From Sva-07 sp031426215 (GTDB lineage: Bacteria; Actinomycetota; Acidimicrobiia; Acidimicrobiales; Ilumatobacteraceae): a stretch of 51,559 nucleotides of DNA. The position numbers were made by a program, and so were the translations under genes. The stretch's first letter is position 1. Every line of letters begins with the position of its first letter. Location: assembly GCA_031426215.1 (NCBI GenBank), contig JANPKU010000031.1, forward strand, positions 1-51,559, in the 5' to 3' direction. The notes below the pieces were generated by a model, which saw only the letters and a program-made list of their open reading frames with translations, ran no database searches and was not told where the DNA came from. This document shows, one piece after another, positions 24,697 through 32,662 of the stretch.

Positions 24697-25911
24697 TCAC
24701 CTCAGGTCGTGGAGTTCGTCGAGGAGTTCGGCGGTGTGCTCGCCGAGTTTCGGCACCGGGCCGGCACGCATCGAGTACCCGTCGAAGTCGACCGGCGAGG
24801 CAACGGCTCGGAATGGCTCGGCGCCATCACGGGGAGCCATCTCGACGAACCCGGGCTGCGCTTGCGGGTCGGCGATCACGTCGACGATCGACTGCACAGG
24901 CGCCCACCACACGTCGTGTTCGTCGAAGCGCTCGGCCCACTCCGCCAACGGTCTCGTCGCAAAGGCAGCGTCGAACTCGGCGATCAACGCCCCCGAGTTC
25001 TCGAGTCGGGCCGCGGCGTCAACGAAACGAGCATCGTCGGCCAGGTCGGGGCGATCGAGTGCGGCCAACACCTTCGGCCAGTGACGGTCGGCCTCGAGAC
25101 AGATCAGCCAGAAGACCCGATCGTCACCGGCGCGGTAACTGTTGACCAGCGGAGCCCGGCTGCGATCACGAGCCTTGGTCGACTCGCGTCGGTCGAAGCG
25201 CAGCTGGATCCCGAAATCCCAGGCGATCGAGTACATGCCCGTGCGCAGCAGACTGGTGGAAACAAGTCCTCCTCGACCCGTGCGTTCACGTTCGAACAGC
25301 TTGGCCATCACTCCTGCCACCAGCGACATACCTGTCTGGTGATCGCCCATGCCGGAACGCAACCCCGGCGGCATCTCGCCGGGTGGCACCATCGTGTGTG
25401 CCAGCCCCGAGCGTGCCCAGAACGCTCCGATGTCGTATCCCGCACGGTCACGGTCCCCACCATCGAGGCCGTACCCGGAGATGGCCCCGTAGACGAGGCG
25501 CGGGTGTCGGGCGCAGATCCGGTCGGGGCCGAGTTCGAGTCGCTCGAGCGCCCCGGGTCGCATGTTGGTGACCAACACGTCCGCGGTCGACAACAGCCGA
25601 TCGAAGACCGCGTGATCGTCGAAGTCGCGCAGATCGAGGACGACCGAACGCTTGCCCCGGTTGTCGACCTCGAACGGCGGCACCGGCATCGATCCGTCGA
25701 GGCCGACCGAGCCGAACACGGCGCGCTGTGGGTCGCCGGCGGCAGATTCGACCTTGACCACATCGGCACCCCAGTCGGCCATGATTCCCCCGGCGGCGGG
25801 ACCGGCCACCCAGACACCGAGTTCGACGACACGCACCCCGGCCAGCGGGCCGGCACCGCGCGCGGCGGGAGCACCCAGCGAGCCAGCCGACGAGCTCGAC
25901 GACTCGTCCAT
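24697..25911 (-). CDS. CaiB/BaiF family CoA transferase (type III)
   Basis: A 404-residue family III CoA transferase, which moves CoA between carboxylic acids through an aspartyl intermediate. The opening LAGVRVVELGVWVAGPAAGG and ADVVKVES are diagnostic, followed by RSVVLDLR, VTNMRPGALERLEL, AISGYGLDGGDRDRAGYD and GDHQTGMSLVAGVMAKL, where the Asp fits the catalytic position. The C-terminal half forms the second interlocked domain. The ATG shares one base with the TGA of the upstream VOC gene, so the two are translationally coupled. The acid substrate (for example a branched-chain or steroid-derived acyl group) cannot be told from sequence. Confidence 0.92.
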   Translation of the reverse strand: MDESSSSSAGSLGAPAARGAGPLAGVRVVELGVWVAGPAAGGIMADWGADVVKVESAAGDPQRAVFGSVGLDGSMPVPPFEVDNRGKRSVVLDLRDFDDHAVFDRLLSTADVLVTNMRPGALERLELGPDRICARHPRLVYGAISGYGLDGGDRDRAGYDIGAFWARSGLAHTMVPPGEMPPGLRSGMGDHQTGMSLVAGVMAKLFERERTGRGGLVSTSLLRTGMYSIAWDFGIQLRFDRRESTKARDRSRAPLVNSYRAGDDRVFWLICLEADRHWPKVLAALDRPDLADDARFVDAAARLENSGALIAEFDAAFATRPLAEWAERFDEHDVWWAPVQSIVDVIADPQAQPGFVEMAPRDGAEPFRAVASPVDFDGYSMRAGPVPKLGEHTAELLDELHDLR

Positions 25912-26375
25912 CAGCTCAACGCTGCGATCACATCGGGCGGCGCCTGCACCAGTTCGATCAGCACGCCCTCACCACTGCGGGGGGTGTCGTCGTTGCCCTT
26001 GGGGTGGATGAAGCACACGTCGTGGCCGGCCGCACCCTTTCGAATGCCGCCTGGCGTGAAGCGAACCCCTTGCTCGGCGAGCCAGTCGACGCAGGCGGCG
26101 AGGTCGTCGATCCACAGCCCGATGTGATTGAGGGTCGGCACGTGCACTTTCGGCGAACGCTCGGGGTCGAGCGGCTGCATGAGGTCGATCTCCACGGCGT
26201 GCACACCGTCACCGAGGCGCAGGATGTCCTCGTCGACGTTCTCGGACTCGCTGACGTAGTCGTTCACCTTCTCCACACCGAGGAGCCCGGTCCACAGACC
26301 GGTGAGTGCCCCTTTGTCGAGGCCGCCGATGGCGATCTGTTGGAGCCCGAGGACACGGAACGGTCGTGCAGTCAT
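25911..26375 (-). CDS. VOC-superfamily protein (glyoxalase / methylmalonyl-CoA epimerase-like)
   Basis: A 154-residue protein built of two beta-alpha-beta-beta-beta modules. Likely metal ligands are the His in LNHIGLWIDD and the Glu in LIELVQAP; the first module starts LQQIAIGG, where the usual first-ligand His is Gln-Gln-Ile, so that site is not standard. A CoA thioester epimerase or lyase is suggested by the coupled CoA transferase gene. CAACAT on the minus strand (26387-26382) ends six bases before ATG 26375, at leaderless spacing. Confidence 0.8.
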   Translation of the reverse strand: MTARPFRVLGLQQIAIGGLDKGALTGLWTGLLGVEKVNDYVSESENVDEDILRLGDGVHAVEIDLMQPLDPERSPKVHVPTLNHIGLWIDDLAACVDWLAEQGVRFTPGGIRKGAAGHDVCFIHPKGNDDTPRSGEGVLIELVQAPPDVIAALS

Positions 26376-26381
26376 GACGCG

Positions 26382-26423
26382 ATGTTGCCTCGCGGCGACG
26401 AATCATCGAGAATCCGGCATCAT
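26382..26423. promoter_or_regulatory. Divergent weak -10 elements between VOC and UbiB-like genes
   Basis: CAACAT (minus, 26387-26382) and CATCAT (plus, 26418-26423) each end six bases before the starts at 26375 and 26430. Both lack the first T of TANNNT but keep the A and final T. The position is what argues for them. Confidence 0.35.
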
Positions 26424-26429
26424 GTCAGG

Positions 26430-28064
26430 GTGACTGCCGTGCCCACCGAGACCCATCGTCCATCGGACCTCGCGTGGGGATCCTTCACCGACGAAGCCCC
26501 TTGGGAACTCGACCGCGATGACATCCGCTGGTCGCACCTCGCCGCACGGCTACGTCGCCAGGCCCAGGCGGAGGTTCCCGGGCTGACCAAGCCATCGAGG
26601 CTGCCGCCCGGATCCCGGGTGCTCACCGTCACCGGCCACCTCGGCGGTGCGATCGCTCCGTGGATCTTGAAGAAGCGCCGCAAGAAGTTCGGTACCCCCG
26701 AAGCCAGCCGTGCCGACGTCTCGCGCCGCCTGCGCCTCGCAGCGGAGGCGCTCGGGCCGACGTACATCAAGCTCGGCCAGATCATCTCGTCGGGCGAAGG
26801 GCTCTTCCCGGCGGAACTCGTCAGCGAGTTCAAGAAGTGCCGCGATCAGGTGCCCGCCGAATCCTTCGACGCCGTGCGCCTCACGGTCGAGCAGGATCTC
26901 GGCGCCCGCTTGGAGGATGTGTTCTTGTCGTTCGACGAGAAGCCGCTCGCGGCCGCCTCGATCGCACAGGTGCATGCAGCGACGCTGCTCACCGGCGAGA
27001 ACGTCGTGGTGAAGGTGCAGCGCACCACGGTGGCTCGTCTGGTCCGCAAGGACCTGCGGGTGATGGCGTGGCTGGCGCCCTACCTGGTGGGCCGCATCCC
27101 GGTGGCTGCGCTCGCCAACCCGCCGGCGCTGGTGGAGTTGTTCGCCGAGACGATCGTGGAAGAGCTCGACTTCCGGATGGAGGCGGCCAACATGCTCGAC
27201 GTCGCCACCATGCTCCACGACCTCGACCAGCACCAGTACATCGTCCCGCGACCACACCCCCGACTGGTCACCAAGCGAGTCCTGGTGATGGAGCGGGTGT
27301 ACGGCTTCAACTTCGATGACGTGGTCGGCATGCAGGACGCCGGCATCGACACCGAAGAGGTCGTGCGTACGGCGATGGTCGCGTTCATGGAAGGTGCCAT
27401 CGTCGAGGGCATCTTCCACGGCGACCTCCACGGCGGCAACCTGTTCGTGCTCGCCGATGGCCGCACTGCGCTGCTCGACTACGGCATCGTCGGCCGCCTC
27501 AACGGGGCACGGCGCAACGCGTTCCTGCGCCTCATGCTCGGCGCCACCACCAACGACGTGCGCACGCAGATGGCCGCGCTGCGCGACCTCGGCGCGTTGC
27601 CGATGGACACCGACCTCGAAGCGGTCATCAAGGATCTGCGTCTCGAAGACGAGGTGATCGACCCGACGACGCTGACCGGTGAAGAGATGGTCCAAGAGGT
27701 CCAGCGTGTGGTCAAGGCGCTGCTCGGCTACGGCGCGAAGCTCCCCAAGGAGCTGATGCTGTACGTGAAGAACATGGTGTTCCTCGACGGTGCGATCGCC
27801 CGACTCGCTCCGGATCTCGATCTGCTCGCCGAGGTCGCCAATATCTCGATGATGTTCGCCCAGAAGCATGGTGAGCGCCTCGGGCGTGAACTCGGCGTCG
27901 ACCCGAACGCCGTCGAGTTCGACATGGACGGCGTTCGCGCCAGTATCGGGCTCGACTCGTCGGTGAACTCGCTCACCTACCGTGAGCTGCAAGAGCGGCG
28001 AGAACTGATCCAGAAGCGGATGCGCGAGCACGTCGAATCAGAGCGCCCGAAGCTCAGCAAGTAG
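26430..28064 (+). CDS. ABC1/UbiB-family atypical protein kinase-like protein
   Basis: A 544-residue member of the ABC1/ADCK/UbiB family. Visible are the KxGQ signature in YIKLGQIISSGEGLFP (near residue 115), the Ala-rich nucleotide loop in AAASIAQVHAA (near 175), VVVKVQR with the ATP-site Lys, EELDFRMEAANM, the catalytic-loop HGDLHGGNLFVL (near 329) and LLDYGIVGRL (DFG-equivalent). No clear C-terminal membrane helix is seen. The family supports quinone biosynthesis or lipid handling; in actinobacteria its role is mostly undefined. Start GTG 26430 has a -10 like CATCAT six bases upstream; GTG 26439 is an alternative. nucS follows after 11 bases. Confidence 0.88.
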   Translation: MTAVPTETHRPSDLAWGSFTDEAPWELDRDDIRWSHLAARLRRQAQAEVPGLTKPSRLPPGSRVLTVTGHLGGAIAPWILKKRRKKFGTPEASRADVSRRLRLAAEALGPTYIKLGQIISSGEGLFPAELVSEFKKCRDQVPAESFDAVRLTVEQDLGARLEDVFLSFDEKPLAAASIAQVHAATLLTGENVVVKVQRTTVARLVRKDLRVMAWLAPYLVGRIPVAALANPPALVELFAETIVEELDFRMEAANMLDVATMLHDLDQHQYIVPRPHPRLVTKRVLVMERVYGFNFDDVVGMQDAGIDTEEVVRTAMVAFMEGAIVEGIFHGDLHGGNLFVLADGRTALLDYGIVGRLNGARRNAFLRLMLGATTNDVRTQMAALRDLGALPMDTDLEAVIKDLRLEDEVIDPTTLTGEEMVQEVQRVVKALLGYGAKLPKELMLYVKNMVFLDGAIARLAPDLDLLAEVANISMMFAQKHGERLGRELGVDPNAVEFDMDGVRASIGLDSSVNSLTYRELQERRELIQKRMREHVESERPKLSK

Positions 28065-28075
28065 CGTCGCCGTCC

Positions 28076-28735
28076 GTGCGTTTGGTCATCGCCCGCTGCT
28101 CCGTCGATTACTCGGGTCGGCTCGACGCTCATCTTCCCGAGGCCACCCGACTGATCATGGTGAAGGCCGACGGTTGCGTCGCGATCCACGCCGATGGCGG
28201 CGCCTACAAGCCACTCAACTGGATGAACGCTCCGAACACGCTGGTCGACAACGGCGACCATTGGGTGGTCACCAATCCGAAGCAGGAGATGCTGACGATC
28301 ACCTTGCACGAGATGTTCAGCGACGTGTCGGCCGAGCTCGGAGACGATCCGGGCTTGCAGAAGGACGGCGTCGAGGCCCACTTGCAGGAACTGCTCGCAG
28401 CGAGCCCGCACGCGATCGAGGAGGGGCTCACGCTCGTGCGGCGCGAGTACCCAACGGCGATCGGGCCGATCGATCTGGTCTGCCGCGACGCATCGAACGC
28501 GGTGGTGGCGGTGGAGGTGAAGCGACGCGGTGACATCGACGGGGTCGAACAGCTGGCGAGATATATCGAGCGACTGCACCTCGATTCGTCGCTCGGCGCG
28601 GTCCGCGGTGTCTTCGTCGCCCAGGTCGTCAAGCCGCAAGCCAAGGTGCTCGCCGAGGCCCGTGGATTCCGCTGGGTCGAGGTCGACTACGACGCGCTCC
28701 GAGGCATGCGTAGCGACGACCTCCGCCTCTTCTGA
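28076..28735 (+). CDS. nucS: Mismatch-specific endonuclease NucS (EndoMS)
   Basis: A 219-residue nuclease that cuts both strands at mismatches and replaces MutS/MutL in many actinobacteria and archaea. The N-terminal half is the DNA-binding/dimer domain; the C-terminal RecB-like nuclease has GPIDLVCRD, VAVEVKRRGDIDGVEQLARY (Glu/Lys catalytic pair, then Gln) as usual. The protein ends DDLRLF, resembling the short C-terminal beta-clamp-binding motif of mycobacterial NucS. Start is GTG, 11 bases after the UbiB-like stop, so the genes are probably co-transcribed. The next gene on the other strand ends at the adjoining base. Confidence 0.93.
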   Translation: MRLVIARCSVDYSGRLDAHLPEATRLIMVKADGCVAIHADGGAYKPLNWMNAPNTLVDNGDHWVVTNPKQEMLTITLHEMFSDVSAELGDDPGLQKDGVEAHLQELLAASPHAIEEGLTLVRREYPTAIGPIDLVCRDASNAVVAVEVKRRGDIDGVEQLARYIERLHLDSSLGAVRGVFVAQVVKPQAKVLAEARGFRWVEVDYDALRGMRSDDLRLF

Positions 28736-29593
28736 TCAGGCGCAGTCGCTGCCGGGCAGGATCGGCTTGGCGAGGACCTGATAGGTGACGTCGGCGTCGG
28801 TGAAGAAGGTCAATTGGTTCGCTGCGCCGAACACCCCGGCCACTTCGCTGGCGGGCACCACAGTGCACGTCGACGCATCGACGAGACGAACGCTCACGTC
28901 GGCCGGCCAGTCGACGAGGGTCGGCTCGATCCCGTCGCTGCCGTAGACCGACAGATCGTCGACGACAATCGCCTCGATACCGAACTCGGCCGGATCGAAG
29001 AGCGTCTGTTCGCCGAGCTGATCGGCTCCGACGAGAACCGTCAGATCGTTGAGTTGCGCTACGAAGTCGGCCAACGCCTGCCGCTCCGGAGTTGTCTCCT
29101 CGCCGCCGTCACCTGCACCAGCCAGCCCGAGGGCGTACGCCTCGTGCACGTAGGTTGCGCCGTTGACATTGATGGTGACGCGAGCCGTCGACGCATCAGC
29201 GATGTTGGTCGGTTGCTCGTAGTCGACCTGCTGGAAAAGGCCCGCCTCGTCGGCGGCAGCCAGGATCGCCTGAATGCCTTGCTCGGTGATCGGCTGCACT
29301 TGCACTGCCGGCAGCAGCGGACCTGGATAGATCGCGATCTGAGCACCAGGACCGAAAACTCGGCCGTCTCCCGACATGAGCACATTCGGGGTCTGCTGGA
29401 ATGCGAACTCACGGGGGACGAACCCGCCGACCTCGGCGTACTCGATGACCACGTCATCCGCACCGGTTGGGTGCTGGTATCCATCGGCGACAGGTGGCAA
29501 CGAGTCGTCGGCGGCGGGCGAGTCCGAGTCGCCACCGCACGCAGCGACACCCAGGGCCGTCACGAGCAACACGGGGATGATGAGCTTGTTCAT
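28736..29593 (-). CDS. Predicted lipoprotein of unknown function
   Basis: 285 residues. The N-terminus MNKLIIPVLLVTALGVAAC is a lipoprotein signal with lipobox VAAC, followed by a flexible Gly/Asp/Ser stretch. The mature part shows no family I can name; it is acidic, with alternating beta-rich segments such as IQAILAAADEAGLFQQVDYEQP and a late Cys pair (STCTVV and GSDCA) that could form a disulfide. The 34-residue longer reading upstream is rejected because the ATG at 29593 has a strong GAGGAG Shine-Dalgarno and starts the signal peptide. Its stop abuts that of nucS. Divergent from mscR. Confidence 0.78.
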   Translation of the reverse strand: MNKLIIPVLLVTALGVAACGGDSDSPAADDSLPPVADGYQHPTGADDVVIEYAEVGGFVPREFAFQQTPNVLMSGDGRVFGPGAQIAIYPGPLLPAVQVQPITEQGIQAILAAADEAGLFQQVDYEQPTNIADASTARVTINVNGATYVHEAYALGLAGAGDGGEETTPERQALADFVAQLNDLTVLVGADQLGEQTLFDPAEFGIEAIVVDDLSVYGSDGIEPTLVDWPADVSVRLVDASTCTVVPASEVAGVFGAANQLTFFTDADVTYQVLAKPILPGSDCA

Positions 29594-29680
29594 GGTGATT
29601 CGACGCTCCTCGATCAGCTTTGGTTCCACACTCGATTGTCGACTGTTGCCCTTGGTGTCCGACACCACGAGGAACAGCGC

Positions 29681-29686
29681 TACGTT
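29681..29686 (+). promoter_or_regulatory. mscR -10 element
   Basis: TACGTT ends seven bases before the ATG at 29694, which predicts a leaderless or nearly leaderless mscR transcript. There is no Shine-Dalgarno before that ATG. Confidence 0.4.
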
Positions 29687-29693
29687 CGCAGAC

Positions 29694-30779
29694 ATGAGTC
29701 AGGAAGTACGAGGCATCATCGCCCGCGCCAAGGGTGAACCCGTCACGATGGAAACCATCGTCATCCCCGATCCCGGACCGGGCGAAGCGGTGGTGGTGAT
29801 CCAAGCCTGCGGCGTGTGCCACACCGATCTGCACTATCGCGAAGGCGGCATCAACGACGAGTTCCCGTTCCTGCTCGGACACGAGGCTGCTGGCATCGTC
29901 GAGTCGGTCGGTGAAGGCGTCACCGACGTCGCTCCCGGCGACTACGTGATCCTCAACTGGCGTGCCGTGTGCGGCGATTGTCGGGCGTGCCGACGTGGCG
30001 AGCCGCAGTACTGCTTCAACACGCACAACGCCGTGCAGAAGATGACGATCACCGATGGCACCGAACTGTCGCCGGCGCTCGGCATCGGGGCCTTCTGCGA
30101 CAAGACACTTGTCGCCGCCGGTCAGTGCACCAAGGTCGACCCCGCGGCATCACCAGCGGCGGCGGGCCTTCTCGGCTGCGGTGTGATGGCGGGCCTCGGC
30201 GCCGTGTTGAACACCGCCGGCGTCACCCGCGGCCAGACGGTCGCCGTGTTCGGGTGCGGCGGCGTCGGCGATGCTGCGATCGCCGGAGCACGGCTCGCCG
30301 GTGCGTCGACGATCATCGGAGTCGACATCGACAACCGCAAACTCGAGTGGGCCAAGGGATTCGGCGCCACTCACGTCTGCAACTCGAAGCAGACCGATCC
30401 GGTGGAGTTCATCCGCTCGGTCACCGGCGGGTTCGGTGCAGATGTGTGCATCGAAGCGATCGGCCACCCGCAGGTGTACAAGCAGGCCTTCGAGGCTCGT
30501 GACCTCGCCGGCACGGTGGTGCTCGTCGGCGTCCCCAATCCGGAGATGATGCTGGAGTTGCCGTTGATCGACGTCTTCGGCCGGGGCGGCTCGCTCAAGT
30601 CGTCGTGGTACGGCGACTGCCTGCCGTCGCGCGACTTCCCGATGCTGATCGACCTGTACCTGCAGGGTCGCCTCGATCTCGACGGATTCGTGTCGGAAAC
30701 GATCGGTCTCGACGGCGTCGAAGATGCGTTCCACAAGATGGAGCGCGGCGAAGTCCTCCGCAGCGTTGTGGTGTTCTGA
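29694..30779 (+). CDS. mscR: S-(hydroxymethyl)mycothiol dehydrogenase (mycothiol-dependent formaldehyde dehydrogenase)
   Basis: A 361-residue zinc-dependent medium-chain dehydrogenase that oxidises the mycothiol-formaldehyde adduct (and reduces S-nitrosomycothiol). Near-family-identical stretches are VRGIIARAKGEPV, ACGVCHTDLHYREGGIND (catalytic zinc Cys), PFLLGHEAAGIVE, CGDCRACRRGEPQYC (structural zinc Cys), LLGCGVMAGLGAVLNT and FGCGGVGDAAIAGA (NAD site), and SLKSSWYGDCLPSRDFP. This close resemblance to the mycobacterial enzyme is good evidence that the organism makes mycothiol. The start ATG 29694 matches the family's MSQ.VRG opening. A metallo-beta-lactamase gene follows after ten bases, as in Mycobacterium. 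Confidence 0.95.
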   Translation: MSQEVRGIIARAKGEPVTMETIVIPDPGPGEAVVVIQACGVCHTDLHYREGGINDEFPFLLGHEAAGIVESVGEGVTDVAPGDYVILNWRAVCGDCRACRRGEPQYCFNTHNAVQKMTITDGTELSPALGIGAFCDKTLVAAGQCTKVDPAASPAAAGLLGCGVMAGLGAVLNTAGVTRGQTVAVFGCGGVGDAAIAGARLAGASTIIGVDIDNRKLEWAKGFGATHVCNSKQTDPVEFIRSVTGGFGADVCIEAIGHPQVYKQAFEARDLAGTVVLVGVPNPEMMLELPLIDVFGRGGSLKSSWYGDCLPSRDFPMLIDLYLQGRLDLDGFVSETIGLDGVEDAFHKMERGEVLRSVVVF

Positions 30780-30789
30780 GGTCTGCACC

Positions 30790-31416
30790 ATGAGCATCGA
30801 ACTGGTGACGACCGACGGGATTTTCGCACTCGACGGCGGCGAGTGGGAGGTCACCAACAACATCTGGATCGTCGGCGACGACCGTGAAGTGATCGTCTTC
30901 GACGCCGCCCACGATCATCAGCGCATCGTCGACGCGATTGCGGGCAGACGCGTGGTCAGCATCGTGCTGACCCACGGCCACAACGACCACATCAACGCCG
31001 CGGTGCCGCTGCGTGACGCCGTCGACGCTCCCATCGTTCTCCACGATGCCGATCGAATGCTGTGGGACGTGGTGTGGCCTGGTGAGTCACCCGACCGGTC
31101 GCTCACGCCGGGTGAGCGGTTGTTGGTCGCGGGCCACGAACTCACGGTGCTGCACACCCCCGGACACTCCCCCGGCTGTTGCAGCTTCCACGACAGCAAC
31201 GCCGACACCGTGTTCAGCGGCGACACGCTGTTCTGCGGTGGGCCCGGCGCCACGGGACGAAGCCACAGCGACGAGCCGACCATCCTGCGATCGATTCGCG
31301 ACACGCTGCTCGCCCTTCCCGACCACACCATCGTGCACACCGGCCACGGCGACTCGACCACCATCGGCGAAGAGCGCGACGCAGTGCTCGCTCGCGCTGC
31401 CGAACTCGGCGTCTGA
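30790..31416 (+). CDS. Metallo-beta-lactamase fold hydrolase, mscR partner
   Basis: A 208-residue MBL-fold enzyme. Metal-binding motifs are LTHGHNDHINA (HxHxDH), HTPGHSPGCC, FSGDTLFCGGPG and the last His in HTGHGDSTT, all intact, so two metals are probable. The family hydrolyses thioesters and related bonds. Its place ten bases after mscR suggests hydrolysis of S-formylmycothiol or a similar product, completing formaldehyde oxidation to formate; this is inference from context. The start ATG 30790 has a GAGGT ribosome-binding site formed around the mscR stop. manA begins 14 bases downstream. Confidence 0.87.
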   Translation: MSIELVTTDGIFALDGGEWEVTNNIWIVGDDREVIVFDAAHDHQRIVDAIAGRRVVSIVLTHGHNDHINAAVPLRDAVDAPIVLHDADRMLWDVVWPGESPDRSLTPGERLLVAGHELTVLHTPGHSPGCCSFHDSNADTVFSGDTLFCGGPGATGRSHSDEPTILRSIRDTLLALPDHTIVHTGHGDSTTIGEERDAVLARAAELGV

Positions 31417-31430
31417 AGGGTTCGGACACC

Positions 31431-32402
31431 TTGAGCTTCGATCCGACCCCGGTCGTCGGTGTCGTCCAGCACTACGCGTGGGGCGATCCGAGGTTCATTC
31501 CCGAGTTGCTCCGCGTCGCCGCCGACGGTGAACCATGGGCCGAACTCTGGCTCGGCACTCACCCGAGCGGCCCGACGACGTTCACCGACGGCACGGCCCT
31601 GTCGGATCGCACCGGCGAGCTGCCTTACCTGCTCAAGGTGCTCGCGGCTGCGCAGCCGCTGTCGCTGCAGGTTCATCCCGACGCCAGGCAGGCCCGTGAC
31701 GGGTTCGCTCGCGGGATCTATCCCGACGATCGGGCCAAGCCGGAACTTCTCGTGGCGCTCACCGAATTCGACGCCCTCTGCGGGGTGCGCCCGATCGATG
31801 CGAGCCTGGAACTGCTCGGTGCGATCGGTGCAGAGTCATTGGCCGGAGCGCTGGGCGACGACGGAATAGCGGCAACGATCGAGGGGCTGTACCGAGGTCG
31901 CATCGACCCGGAGCCGACGATCGTGGCGTGCGGACGCAGTGATCGGTCCGAAGCTCGGCTCGTCACGGCGCTGGCCGAGCAGTATCCGAACGATCCGAGT
32001 GTGGTGGTGACGTTGCTGCTCAACCGGGTGACGTTGAGGCCCGGCGAGGCGTTGCACCTCACCGCTGGAAACCTCCACGCGTATCTGTCGGGTGCCGGCA
32101 TCGAGCTGATGGGTGCGAGCGACAACGTGGTTCGCGGGGGGATGACCGTGAAACACGTCGACGTCGACGAGTTGCTCCGCATCCTCGACCCGACCCCTCT
32201 GGCCCAGCCGGTGATGGTCGGCGCCAACGGTCGCTTTGCGCTACCGGAAGCCGGCTGCACTCTCGTGCGCGTCGATCCGGGATCCACCCACACCTCGACC
32301 GGACACGAACTCGCGATCGGCCTCGACGGATCGACGCTCTACCTTTCCCCCACCTCGACCCTCACCCCGGCCGCCCCCACCTACGTCGTCACCACCCCCT
32401 GA
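31431..32402 (+). CDS. manA: Mannose-6-phosphate isomerase, type I
   Basis: A 323-residue zinc enzyme of the cupin fold interconverting fructose 6-phosphate and mannose 6-phosphate for mannose-containing glycans and, in actinobacteria, lipids and wall sugars. Visible are HYAWGDPRFIPELL, ELWLGTHPSGPTT, LSLQVHPDARQA (Gln/His metal ligands), DDRAKPELLVAL (the Glu ligand), HLTAGNLHAYLSG and IELMGASDNVVRGGMTVKHVD (given in part). There is no ATG; TTG 31431 follows a GAAGGG site by nine bases and matches the family N-terminus. It is third in a run with mscR and the MBL gene. Four palindromic repeats follow. Confidence 0.92.
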   Translation: MSFDPTPVVGVVQHYAWGDPRFIPELLRVAADGEPWAELWLGTHPSGPTTFTDGTALSDRTGELPYLLKVLAAAQPLSLQVHPDARQARDGFARGIYPDDRAKPELLVALTEFDALCGVRPIDASLELLGAIGAESLAGALGDDGIAATIEGLYRGRIDPEPTIVACGRSDRSEARLVTALAEQYPNDPSVVVTLLLNRVTLRPGEALHLTAGNLHAYLSGAGIELMGASDNVVRGGMTVKHVDVDELLRILDPTPLAQPVMVGANGRFALPEAGCTLVRVDPGSTHTSTGHELAIGLDGSTLYLSPTSTLTPAAPTYVVTTP

Positions 32403-32420
32403 GCAGTTCTCCGCCGAGCC

Positions 32421-32458
32421 GATGAGCCAACGGACCGGATAGCGGCGCTTCGCTCATC
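32421..32458 (+). repeat. 38-bp palindromic repeat, copy 5
   Basis: First of four tandem copies between convergent manA and ispG. GATGAGCCAACGGACCGG at the left, CGCTTCGCTCATC at the right. Starts 18 bases after the manA stop. The variant GGACCGGATAGCGGCG is shared with copy 8. Confidence 0.88.
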
Positions 32459-32481
32459 ACTCCAGCAACCCAACCACAGCC

Positions 32482-32519
32482 GATGAGCCAACCGCCCGAA
32501 TACCGGCGCTTCGCTCATC
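32482..32519 (+). repeat. 38-bp palindromic repeat, copy 6
   Basis: Closest to the consensus: GATGAGCCAACCGCCCGA at the left, CGCTTCGCTCATC at the right. The spacer before it is ACTCCAGCAACCCAACCACA plus three bases (23 in all). Confidence 0.88.
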
Positions 32520-32542
32520 ACTCCAGCACGCCCAATCCGAGC

Positions 32543-32580
32543 GATGAGCCAACCGCCCGGATAGCGGCACTTCGCTCATC
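32543..32580 (+). repeat. 38-bp palindromic repeat, copy 7
   Basis: GATGAGCCAACCGCCCGG at the left, CACTTCGCTCATC at the right. The 23-base spacer before it, starting ACTCCAGCACGCCCAATC, is nearly the same as the one after it. Confidence 0.88.
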
Positions 32581-32603
32581 ACTAGAGCACGCCCACTCCA
32601 AGC

Positions 32604-32641
32604 GATGAGCCAACGGACCGGATAGCGGCGCTTCGCTCATC
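32604..32641 (+). repeat. 38-bp palindromic repeat, copy 8
   Basis: Last copy in the four-unit array. It ends 21 bases before the ispG stop codon on the minus strand. The spacer before it begins ACTAGAGCACGCCCACTC. Confidence 0.88.
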
Positions 32642-32662
32642 GCTGGGATGGTGGGGGTGGCG

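Noticed and set aside
32421..32641. CRISPR array
   Set aside because: Repeats are long palindromes and the spacers are near copies of one another at fixed length; no cas gene is in the window, and the same unit occurs as pairs elsewhere.
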